Source: Acidobacteriaceae bacterium
Lineage (GTDB): Bacteria; Acidobacteriota; Terriglobia; Terriglobales; Acidobacteriaceae
Direction: 5' to 3'
Assembly (NCBI GenBank): GCA_003162255.1
Contig: PMMJ01000307.1
Location: forward strand, 714-7,830
Length of the DNA stretch: 7,117 bases
Under the pieces are notes generated by a model, which ran no database searches, had not been told where the DNA came from, and saw nothing but the letters and a program-made list of their open reading frames with translations. This document shows, one piece after another, positions 1 through 5,258 of the stretch (position 1 is the stretch's first letter; the number at the start of each line of letters is the position of its first letter). Made by a program: the position numbers and the translations under genes.

Positions 1-207
1 GTGCTCGCGGTTCGATTTGTTCCATACGGGAACTACCACGATGCCGCTATCGAGCGCCTGCATGCAGGCCTGTAACTGCGCATTGGCCTGGTGCGCGAAC
101 CGGTCTCCGGTCCCAATGGAATACTTGCTGAGCTTTAAACGGTGATTTCCCATGTTTTCTCCCAACTTACAGTCTGTCGTGGAGTGACCACAAGCCTTGC
201 CAGCCAT
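1..207 (-). CDS. uxaE: Tagaturonate epimerase (UxaE-like), N-terminal part, cut by the window edge
   Basis: Members of this family interconvert D-tagaturonate and D-fructuronate, a step in cytoplasmic hexuronate (pectin-derived galacturonate) catabolism. The minus frame reads through the left edge. From the second start it gives 51 residues, including KYSIGTGDRFAHQANAQLQA and VVPVWNKSNREH, which I recognise as the conserved N-terminus of UxaE-family proteins. Two in-frame starts are possible. The upstream ATG (205-207) lies nine bases after the preceding TAA and has a GGAG at 213-216, which suggests translational coupling. The second ATG (151-153) has a GGGAG at 159-163 and fits the family N-terminus better. 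The extra 18 residues (MAGKACGHSTTDCKLGEN) look non-conserved. Nothing in the visible part is broken. The family call rests on remembered motifs, not a search. Confidence 0.75.
   Translation of the reverse strand, partial: MAGKACGHSTTDCKLGENMGNHRLKLSKYSIGTGDRFAHQANAQLQACMQALDSGIVVVPVWNKSNREH
159..163 (-). promoter_or_regulatory. Ribosome binding site for the second uxaE start
   Basis: On the minus strand GGGAG sits five bases before the ATG at 151-153. A competing GGAG (213-216) serves the upstream in-frame ATG at 205-207. Both are good Shine-Dalgarno matches, so the true start cannot be decided from the signal alone. Family N-terminal length favours this one; the tight spacing to the upstream stop codon favours the other. 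Confidence 0.45.
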
Positions 208-216
208 TTGCTCTCC

Positions 217-330
217 TTACAGTCGATACGCCTTTTTCACCAGCCGCAGCGCAACTCGTACGCCACGTCGAATGCCTGGTCTTCCGCCAGCCGGTGTTCG
301 GCATCCAACTCTAGAATCTGGCGGAGTTCA
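217..330 (-). pseudogene. C-terminal remnant of an unidentified gene (isomerase/amidohydrolase-like tail), frameshifted
   Basis: Directly upstream of uxaE, the minus strand reads LRQILELDAEHRLAEDQAFD then VAYEL and hits TGA at 237-239. The neighbouring frame continues as ALRLVKKAYRL and ends at TAA (217-219). Restoring one G near 252 gives VAYELALRLVKKAYRL, a plausible amphipathic C-terminal helix, so I read this as one reading frame with a one-base deletion. The EHRLAEDQA-type segment resembles C-termini of some uronate isomerase (amidohydrolase) proteins, which would suit the uxaE context, but I cannot confirm the family. Nothing convincing continues the frame upstream of about 330, where the GH28 remnant begins. 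The TAA lies ten bases before the possible uxaE start, so the two were probably one operon. Confidence 0.5.
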
Positions 331-577
331 CAACAGCCTCTGAAACCTCCCTGGAAGGCTGGCTGCCGAAGTTGCGAAACTGTTGAACGTTACGAAGTGA
401 AAATGCCGCCGAGCCGCGTTCAATGCGGAGCCGAAAGCAATCCAACCCATCCACATCCTCAGCCCAGATTGCCGGGCGTGCGTCCGGCATGGCACTGGCG
501 ATCTCGGTGTTGCTGAACTCCAGATTACGGGCATGGCGGAGGAAGAATCCTGTGGCAGGCAACGTTCCGAACATACT
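311..577 (-). pseudogene. GH28 polygalacturonase-like protein, C-terminal remnant
   Basis: GH28 enzymes are right-handed beta-helix hydrolases that cut the galacturonic acid chains of pectin, usually exported. The minus frame reads SMFGTLPATGFFLRHARN, then LEFSNTEIASAMPDARPAIW, AEDVDGLDCFRLRIER and FSLRNVQQFRNFGS, ending at TAG (311-313). This is the typical last third of bacterial GH28 proteins, with the SMFG-LPA-GF-RHARN block, a DARPA block and an FSLRNV block. The catalytic Asp region should lie upstream and is absent. Upstream of SMFG (about 577) the frame stays open for another 70 codons, but that sequence is antisense to an IS5-like transposase and is not GH28. The true C-terminus is uncertain because the fragment abuts the unrelated tail at 217-330. 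With uxaE next door it suggests a former pectin-degradation locus. Confidence 0.7.
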
Positions 578-795
578 AGAACCTATCTCATAAATACGAA
601 CCGCACTAAGTAATTGTGCGGAGTTGAATTTACAGGCACACCGGTGGGTAGGGAACTGACCGATGTGCAGTGGGAGTTGCTCAAGCCGTTGGTCGAGCCG
701 AGGACGCCAGTGAAGCGGCGCGGCGTCCGTGGCGCGACACTCGGCAAGTGCTGGAGGGCGTGTTATGGATTTTGCGGACGGGAGCGCACGCATCG
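578..795 (+). mobile_element. IS5-family insertion sequence, left-end remnant with frameshifted transposase start
   Basis: The plus strand from 614 (TTG) gives GRELTDVQWELLKPLVEPRT, and the next frame gives RPWRDTRQVLEGVLWILRTG. Together they match the N-terminus of IS5-family DDE transposases (ELTD-QW-LL-PL, then GRPWRDTR-VL-GILWILRTGA). Adding one base near 724 would restore KRRGRPWRDTR, so I infer a single-base deletion. No DDE residues remain; sequence after about 795 belongs to another gene. The bases 578-613, between the GH28 break and the first transposase codons, are probably the left end and begin near GAACCTATCTCATAAATA. A CTAG lies at the boundary (576-579), the kind of target reported for IS5. 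I see no matching right-hand inverted repeat. Dead fragment; programmed frameshifting is unlikely this early in the gene. Confidence 0.7.
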
Positions 796-953
796 TCTAT
801 CCGATGCGGTTCACTGCCAGTCACGGGTTCAAGGAAGTCGATACCTGGCCGGTGGATTCGTCCGGCGCCGATCTCAGTGTCATCCGAAACCAAACTAAAG
901 GCCCAGTTTCGCTATTTGCCCACGGCAGCCGGGAAACGCCGTTCCAGTCCGAC
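771..953 (+). pseudogene. DUF5107-TPR protein, N-terminal (DUF5107) block
   Basis: The plus frame reads MDFADGSARIVYPMRFTASH, then GFKEVDTWPVDSSGADLSVI and RNQTKGPVSLFAHGSRE, and stops at TGA (954-956) with a second in-frame TGA at 960-962. I recognise this as part of a DUF5107 domain, usually found in front of long TPR arrays in proteins of roughly a thousand residues; the biochemical function is unknown. The block lacks the real N-terminus and breaks off where homologues continue past GSREPF. Its first codons overlap the IS5 transposase remnant in another frame. The reading frame is the same as in the TPR block that follows, so both are parts of one gene with the middle deleted. Confidence 0.6.
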
Positions 954-965
954 TGAGATTGAGCA

Positions 966-2753
966 CGCCACCCAGATTCGCCGCGTGATACCGCCGATGC
1001 CGCGGACGGGCATCCAATACTCGCTAAAGTGGGGGAAGAAGAGGAACTAAACGGGAAGTTGCTGGTGGCCATGGTCACCTATGAGAACGGTCTTACCAGC
1101 TTCCCGCGAAGTTTCGCCCTGGAAAAAGCGGCGGGGCGGCTTGCGGTCAGCCTGCTTCGCTACGCCGATGCCGTCCGGTATCTCGAATCGGCTGCCGCTC
1201 GTGCCACCCAGGATCCAGAAGTGGCGTACTATCTCGGCCTCGCCCATGAACAACTCGGCAGGAACCGTGATGCTCAAACGATGTATGAGAGCGCCGCGCT
1301 CCTGCCGGCATTTCGCGAGGCCGCCCATTTGCGGTTGGCGGAGTTGCTCGCAAGGACCGACCGGGACAACGAAGCTCTGGCCCTGCTGCGGTCGATCCCG
1401 GGCGATCTGCGCGCGGTTGAAGAAACCGTGGCGCTCGATAACGCCATGGGGCGCCCTGACGAGGCGCGAGTTCTCTTTCGCGGCGAAGCACCGGCACTCA
1501 GTCCGTTTCTGGAATTCGAACAAGCCAAGCAACCCAGCCAGGATGAGCGGTTGATGCGCTTCCTCGCCGCGGACCCGGATCGTGTTCTGAACATTGCAGC
1601 CGAGTACATGCGCCTGGGGCTTTATCGCCGGGCTCTTGAGGTCTTGTCATTGCAGTATCCGGCCGTGCCGGCGGATCAGACTGAACCCGGCGCTGTGCTC
1701 CCTCAGCACCATCCTATCGTCGCCCGCTATCGCGCCTACTGCCGGGAGAAATTGAACGAGCCGCCCAACGCTGACGACGCACTGGCCGAAAAGATGCCTC
1801 TTGCTTACATATTCCCGAGCGGCGCGATCACGCTGGATGTGCTCCAATCGGCGCTGCAACGAGATTCGCAAGATGCGGCGGCACACTACCTGCTCGGAAC
1901 ACTGTATCTTTCGTACGGGCAGACCGATCCGGCGATTTCTTCCTGGGAGAAGGCGGGTCGTCTGAATCCTCGCCTTCCCACTCTGCATGCGGACCTTGGC
2001 AGGGCCTTGCTCCATATCCGAAATGACCCCGCGCGTGCGCGCGAAGTATTTCAGGAAGGTATGTCTGCCGATCCAGAGAATCCAGAAATCTACATTGGCA
2101 TGGACCAGACGCTCAGTCTCCTTGGCCGCAGTGCTCGTGAAAGAGTAGAGGCCTTGCAGCGCTATCCAGATTCGGCGGGAATGCCCACCGAACTGGTTTA
2201 CAAACTCGCACTCAACCGCGCTGAATCCGGAGACTATGATGGCGCGCTGGCGCTTTTTCCGGGACGATTCTTTCCGCGCCAGGAAGGCGGGACGAACGTA
2301 CGTCAAGTTTGGCTGGAAGTCAAAATCCTCCAATTGCTGGACTTTGCCCGCGCCGGTCACTGCGACGCGTTTCATTCCATCGCACCAGACTTGGGGAAAG
2401 GCGTCGCTGCCCTGGATTTCACGCAGGACGGAATGGACCCATTGATTCAGTCTGCGCGCGTGCAATATTTGCTGGGAACGGGGGAATCTCAGTGTGGCCG
2501 GCCCGACGAGGCGGCAGCCCACTTCCGCGCGGCAGCCGATTCGATTAGTCCCGCTGAGATCGTCTGGGCACGGCGCGCGGCGCATATGTTGCCTGGCTAC
2601 GACGACTCAACCTGGCAGCCGCGGTTGGAAGCCGCCTTGGCTGGCATTGAAGGAGAGATCGAGACCAGATCGCTCAAAGGGATATGGATCTACGCCGCCG
2701 GCGTGATCGAGCGGGAACTCGGAAGACAGGAAGCGGCCCGTTCCCGACCGTAG
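966..2753 (+). pseudogene. DUF5107-TPR protein, C-terminal TPR block, long open frame without proper ends
   Basis: After the two TGA codons the same frame continues as RDTADAADGHPILAKVGEEE and stays open to TAG at 2751-2753. From GTG at 1029 it would encode 574 residues, and from ATG at 1071 about 560. Helical repeats are visible at residues 66-94 (AYYLGLAHEQLGRNRDAQTM), 285-315, 319-352 and 478-504 (GRPDEAAAHFRAAAD), typical TPR scaffold sequence, expected to mediate protein-protein contacts. Neither start has a convincing ribosome site. The protein ends abruptly at ELGRQEAARSRP, where homologues continue for tens of residues, because the antisense lipoprotein remnant begins there. I class it as a pseudogene with large internal and 3' deletions. 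The long open frame leaves open that it was broken recently or is still translated as a truncated TPR protein. Confidence 0.65.
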
Positions 2754-3338
2754 TGCTTCCCTGCGTGGTTCCGACATTCGTAGCTTCCGGCTGCGATAGC
2801 GGAGCAATTCCATAGCTGCGGCCCTGCACACCTTGGGCAAGTGTCGAAGTTGTGAAAATGAAATCTGGGCGGATCGTAAGCGTATAAGCGCGTGAAGTGG
2901 TTTGCGGAGGCGTACTGCTATCAGCCGCCCGCAGAGTGAAATTGTATTGTCCAGGGGCAGCGGCAGACGAAATCGTAAGTACGCAGTAATACGGCGTCGC
3001 ACCCAGCCCGGGCAATGTACCCGGGGCCGCCGTCATGCCGGCTGGAGCGCTGCCAGTCAGGCTGCATGCAGTAACCACATCAGCAGTGGTATTTCCCCCG
3101 GCGAGAGAAGTGGCGATGTAAGCCGAGTACGCATGACCCACGATACCGTCGGGCGGATTTGCCGTCCGGGCAATCGTAAACGCTGGAGGGGGGGCGTGTC
3201 GCTGTGGCCGGTACCACAGCCGCCGACCATCGTGGTCAATGCGATAACTAAAGCCAAGGATGGAAGGAACTTGGCCCATTTCGCGAAGCCTTCGCGCCCG
3301 AGCAACAATGAGCAGGATTGGAACAGGCATCGAATCAT
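2740..3338 (-). pseudogene. Putative Ig-repeat lipoprotein, N-terminal part, frameshifted and 3'-truncated
   Basis: ATG at 3336-3338 follows AAGGGGGTGTC, a good ribosome site. The first frame has a basic start, a hydrophobic stretch (FLPSLALVIALTTMVGGCG) with lipobox VGGC, then SDTPPLQR. The next frame carries on as PPPAFTIARTANPPDGIVGH with one full Ig-like repeat (AYSAYIATSLAGG, TACSLTGSAPAGMTAAPGT, RAADSSTP, RAYTLTIRP) and part of a second (TLAQGVQGRSYG, ATNVGTTQGST). The switch falls at a run of seven C (G at 3188-3194 on plus); eight C would restore the frame. Beyond about 2740 the frame is antisense to the TPR gene. Likely a surface-anchored protein with putative-Ig (He_PIG-type) repeats; no ligand can be inferred. 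The same-frame extension upstream to 3486 has no family resemblance and is not included. Confidence 0.6.
3188..3194 (-). repeat. Seven-cytosine homopolymer at the lipoprotein frame break
   Basis: On the minus strand ACG is followed by CCCCCCC and TCCAGCG. Read with seven C the lipoprotein frame goes to PPLQRLRLPG and ends early; read with eight C it joins the Ig-repeat frame (PPPPAFTIAR). The tract lies about ten codons after the lipobox cysteine. Confidence 0.8.
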
Positions 3339-3603
3339 GACACCCCCTTCGACCGGCCCGGTGCGGCCTCGGCAACACCGGATGTTTGTTTCCGCTGCAA
3401 ATACGAAAGAGAGCTAGTGTGCGTGTTGGACAAGTAAGGAGCGCGCGCAGGGACGAGGAGCGAGACATGGCGCGCCTCCTCATCACGCAAATATGCCTTG
3501 TCAGGGGTCGTCAGCAAAGTTACCGGAGTAATGCTTTACGAGGTGAGGGTCAAGGCGCTTTACTCGCCACTGGTCGCACAAAGCATCCAAGGGATGCAGG
3601 CCG
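3339..3603. other. Unassigned stretch between lipoprotein start and broken kinase
   Basis: No gene recognised. On the minus strand one frame gives LDALCDQWRVKRLDPHLVKH then YSGNFADDP and a stop near 3508. It looks protein-like and could be the tail of a gene joined to the kinase at about 3603, but I cannot assign it. The rest is the upstream region of the lipoprotein; no promoter stands out. Confidence 0.4.
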
Positions 3604-3789
3604 AGCCAACGCTTGGGGGTCTTTGGCTGCTTCTTCGGGCAGAAACTTCAGCGCGACAAAGCGGTGCAGGGTCAGGTCTTCAGCCTTGTAGACGACGCCC
3701 ATGCCGCCACCGCCCAACTTCTCGACAATGCGGTAGTGGCCCAGTTCAAGGCCGACGCGCAAATCTTGATCTAGCCCGTGGCTGGCCAT
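3604..3789 (-). pseudogene. Serine/threonine protein kinase (PknB-type), N-terminal fragment
   Basis: The minus ATG at 3787-3789 is preceded by GGGAG (3800-3804) and GGAGG (3806-3810). The protein begins MASHGLDQDLRVGLELGHYR, then the glycine-rich ATP loop LGGGGMGVVYK (residues 25-35), the VALK strand with the ATP-anchoring lysine (Lys48) and PEEAAKDPQALA. This is standard N-lobe sequence of bacterial Hanks-type kinases. After residue 62 homology ends abruptly: the expected phenylalanine-rich helix C and 'LNHPNI' segment is replaced by RPASLGCFVRPVASKAP and a stop at 3550. Helix C glutamate, HRD catalytic loop and DFG are missing, so no kinase activity is possible. In Acidobacteria such genes usually continue into a membrane helix and a WD40 or TPR sensor; none of that is here. 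Confidence 0.8.
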
Positions 3790-4028
3790 AGGGAAGAAGC
3801 TCCCGCCTCCTCACCTCAACGAACCATCCTAGGCTGTTGGCATAACGGAATCGACAAGAAATCGAAGCCAGCCTTCCTGCGGTTTGGTCGATCCTCCGCA
3901 GGGCAGCAGTGACGATTCGCACGTCCTGATGTTCGCCCCTGTCCCGCACTTTCTGGAAACCACTCATCCAGAACACCATTCTCGCTGCGATCTGGAGACT
4001 GCTCCCGCCATTCCCGAACGGCAAATTC
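3790..4028. other. Region with no recognisable gene
   Basis: Apart from the kinase ribosome site, the only open frames here are overlapping minus-strand ones (starting at 4024 and 4037) with no family motif, no ribosome site I can defend and no repeat. I see nothing supportable in it. Confidence 0.5.
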
Positions 4029-4044
4029 GAAACTCATATAGAGC
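4029..4044 (+). repeat. Direct repeat copy 1, GAAACTCATATAGAGC
   Basis: Matches the copy at 4504-4519 in 15 of 16 positions (A for G at position 8). The two lie in the same orientation and bound a segment of 491 bases including both copies. A shorter related copy lies at 4080-4090. Confidence 0.7.
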
Positions 4045-4079
4045 GGCAGTTGCGCGTGCTCTGAACTGCCCTGTCAATC

Positions 4080-4090
4080 AAACTCGTATA
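4080..4090 (+). repeat. Related short copy, AAACTCGTATA
   Basis: Identical to the core of the repeat at 4504-4519 and one base different from the core at 4029-4044. The base before the core is C rather than G, and the GAGC tail is replaced by CATGGG, so this is a partial copy. The preceding GTCAATC also resembles GTCAGAATG before the 4504 copy. Confidence 0.55.
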
Positions 4091-4268
4091 CATGGGAGTC
4101 TGAAACACCATCATGCCGATGCGGCAATTCTGGTTGTTTCCTGTCCCGATCTTGATCTCGAAAGCCCACGCCAATGCAGAAATCTTGAATCTCAGGAAAT
4201 CTCCTGTAAACCCCATTTCTGGACTGCAGGGCAAATTCACCCTCCTTGGGTACCTGGAAACCTCCTGC

Positions 4269-4307
4269 AATTGCTCCTGGGCTCTCCTAGCCTTACTGGG
4301 AGCAATT
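4269..4307. other. Hairpin-forming inverted repeat
   Basis: AATTGCTCCTGG (4269-4280) can pair with CTGGGAGCAATT (4296-4307): nine Watson-Crick pairs from the base, two wobble pairs and one more GC pair, around a 15-base loop. No run of T follows on either strand, so it is not a classical terminator. It lies in a stretch with no gene. Confidence 0.5.
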
Positions 4308-4370
4308 CTGGGAATTCAATTTGGCCGCTTTCCTGCAGTTTCTCGCTCTCCGCTACTGCAAATTTGGTGC

Positions 4371-4398
4371 CGAGAGAGGACTCGCCAGAGTTCTCTCG
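4371..4398. other. Compact hairpin
   Basis: CGAGAGA (4371-4377) and ACTC (4380-4383) pair with GAGT (4388-4391) and TCTCTCG (4392-4398), giving 11 pairs with a two-base GG bulge and a four-base GCCA loop. No T run follows. It is about 65 bases after the hairpin at 4269-4307. Confidence 0.5.
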
Positions 4399-4426
4399 CC
4401 AATCCAAAATGCAACTTCTCCATGCA

Positions 4427-4496
4427 GCAGTAAGTCGAAGGCAAGGAGAGTAGATATGGTTATTACTGAGTGTGAAGTGCTGCAGTAAGTTGATGG
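4427..4496 (+). repeat. Pair of 15-base direct repeats, GCAGTAAGTYGAWGG
   Basis: GCAGTAAGTCGAAGG (4427-4441) and GCAGTAAGTTGATGG (4482-4496) agree at 13 of 15 positions, 55 bases apart. The second ends eight bases before the repeat at 4504-4519. Confidence 0.5.
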
Positions 4497-4503
4497 TCAG
4501 AAT

Positions 4504-4519
4504 GAAACTCGTATAGAGC
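4504..4519 (+). repeat. Direct repeat copy 2, GAAACTCGTATAGAGC
   Basis: Partner of the copy at 4029-4044 (15 of 16 identical). Composition changes near here: 4441-4500 has 26 G/C in 60, while a typical GH2 stretch (6001-6060) has 41 in 60. Confidence 0.7.
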
Positions 4520-4880
4520 CCCACCTGCAGCGAGTGGAGCCGCATGCCATCGCTAGACCTCGCCGGAGCCGCGAAGTCGCTCTGGGGCCATCCTGATCAC
4601 CACGCTCAACGCCGACGGTTTCTATCTCGCTCTGGGGAGGCCGCTGTTGCCGTGCACTTCCTTTTTCAAAACACCCGTGGGCTTGCTGGGGTTTGTTCTG
4701 GGACGTAGTTGGCCCCTCACCTAGCCTTGGGTATCCCCTGGTAGCCCGCTCCACCTTCGGGACAGCCGCGTGAAAGGGTAGCCGCGGGCAGGTTTGGAAC
4801 CCTTTGATTCTGAACGCTCGGTTTCTTCAGTTTTGCCCCGCGTGAAAGGAATACCTTTCTGGCACCTCATGATCGGCTCG
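4520..4880. other. Region with no recognisable gene; short repeats and palindromes
   Basis: No open frame here resembles a known family. Visible structure: TCGCTCTGGGG twice (4577-4587, 4627-4637), CCGCGTGAAAGG twice (4766-4777, 4838-4849), and a perfect six-pair palindrome GAAAGG-AATA-CCTTTC (4844-4859). Just downstream GGCTCGCC and GGCGGAGCC (about 4874-4897) pair with one bulge. This looks like decayed or repetitive intergenic DNA. Confidence 0.45.
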
Positions 4881-5013
4881 CCTAACTCGGCGGAGCCAGT
4901 GTTTGGCACTCGCGAGGCTGTATCGTTTTGGCAATTTTGCCGCTAGGCGTCCGGTACAGTTGGTCTACCAGACAGTCTCCCTCAGTGTGTGACGGTGACG
5001 TTAATCGCTTCTT

Positions 5014-5164
5014 GCCTATCAGAGCACGGTAGAACTTCTCCGCCTCTTCGGGATGCGTTAGCCGCTTTTCCTGAAACTCTCCAGTGTCCGTATCCACCGA
5101 AGCCATTTGCTGAGAGAATGTACAACGGTGCCATTTGGATGTCTGTGCAAAATTGCGCACTCAT
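5014..5164 (-). mobile_element. IS110-family transposase, N-terminal scrap, frameshifted
   Basis: The minus strand gives MSAQFCTDIQM from ATG 5162-5164. One frame over it gives HRCTFSQQMASVDTDTGEFQ, then EKRLTHPEEAEKFYRALIG. This is the start of an IS110-type (DEDD, RuvC-like) transposase: a GIDLHRR-TF-type opening with the first acidic residue, then VDTDTGE, EKRL-HPE and FYRAL. Removing one G near 5131 joins DIQM to HRCTF in one frame, so I infer a one-base insertion. After about 5014 the frame runs on to a stop at 4882 (KKRLTSPSHTEGDCLVDQLY and so on) without IS110 resemblance. The rest of the transposase, including the C-terminal serine domain, is missing. It lies about 95 bases beyond the GH2 stop codon. 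Confidence 0.7.
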
Positions 5165-5234
5165 GAAATAAGCCGGGATCACGCAATGGGAATGCCTCCG
5201 AAATCAAAGGCCAAGAGGCGGCTGCTTGGGGTTC

Positions 5235-5253
5235 GGACCACCTCGCGTGGCCC
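5235..5253 (-). terminator. Possible weak terminator hairpin after the GH2 gene
   Basis: Six bases after the GH2 stop, the minus strand reads GGGCCAC-GCGAG-GTGGTCC, a seven-pair stem (one G-U) with a five-base loop. No U tract follows, so intrinsic termination is doubtful; it could instead protect the mRNA end. Confidence 0.3.
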
Positions 5254-5258
5254 CAGTA

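Noticed and set aside
142..516. 124-codon plus-strand open frame
   Set aside because: Antisense to the uxaE start, the upstream remnant and GH28, all better supported.
614..795. Programmed ribosomal frameshift in the IS5 transposase
   Set aside because: The frame change near 724 is very early, has no obvious slippery run, and the rest of the transposase is gone; a one-base deletion explains it.
1647..2585. 312-codon open frame on the minus strand
   Set aside because: Lies fully antisense to the TPR block, has no family resemblance, and is Arg/Gln/Ile-mixed in the way of a shadow frame in GC-rich DNA.
2674..3486. 270-codon minus frame taken as one complete gene from 3486
   Set aside because: Only the part below about 3190 resembles Ig repeats. 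The upstream part is an unrelated frame; the lipoprotein signal lies in the adjacent frame starting at 3338.
3884..4453. 189-codon open frame on the plus strand in the gene-free region
   Set aside because: No ribosome site, no family motif, and it crosses the repeat and hairpins; not defensible as a gene.
4029..4519. CRISPR array
   Set aside because: Only two near-full copies of a 16-base repeat 475 bases apart plus one partial copy; no regular spacers and no cas genes.
4497..4909. Overlapping minus-strand small open frames (85 and 62 codons)
   Set aside because: They span the short repeats (PFTR occurs twice only because of the CCGCGTGAAAGG repeat) and match nothing I recognise.
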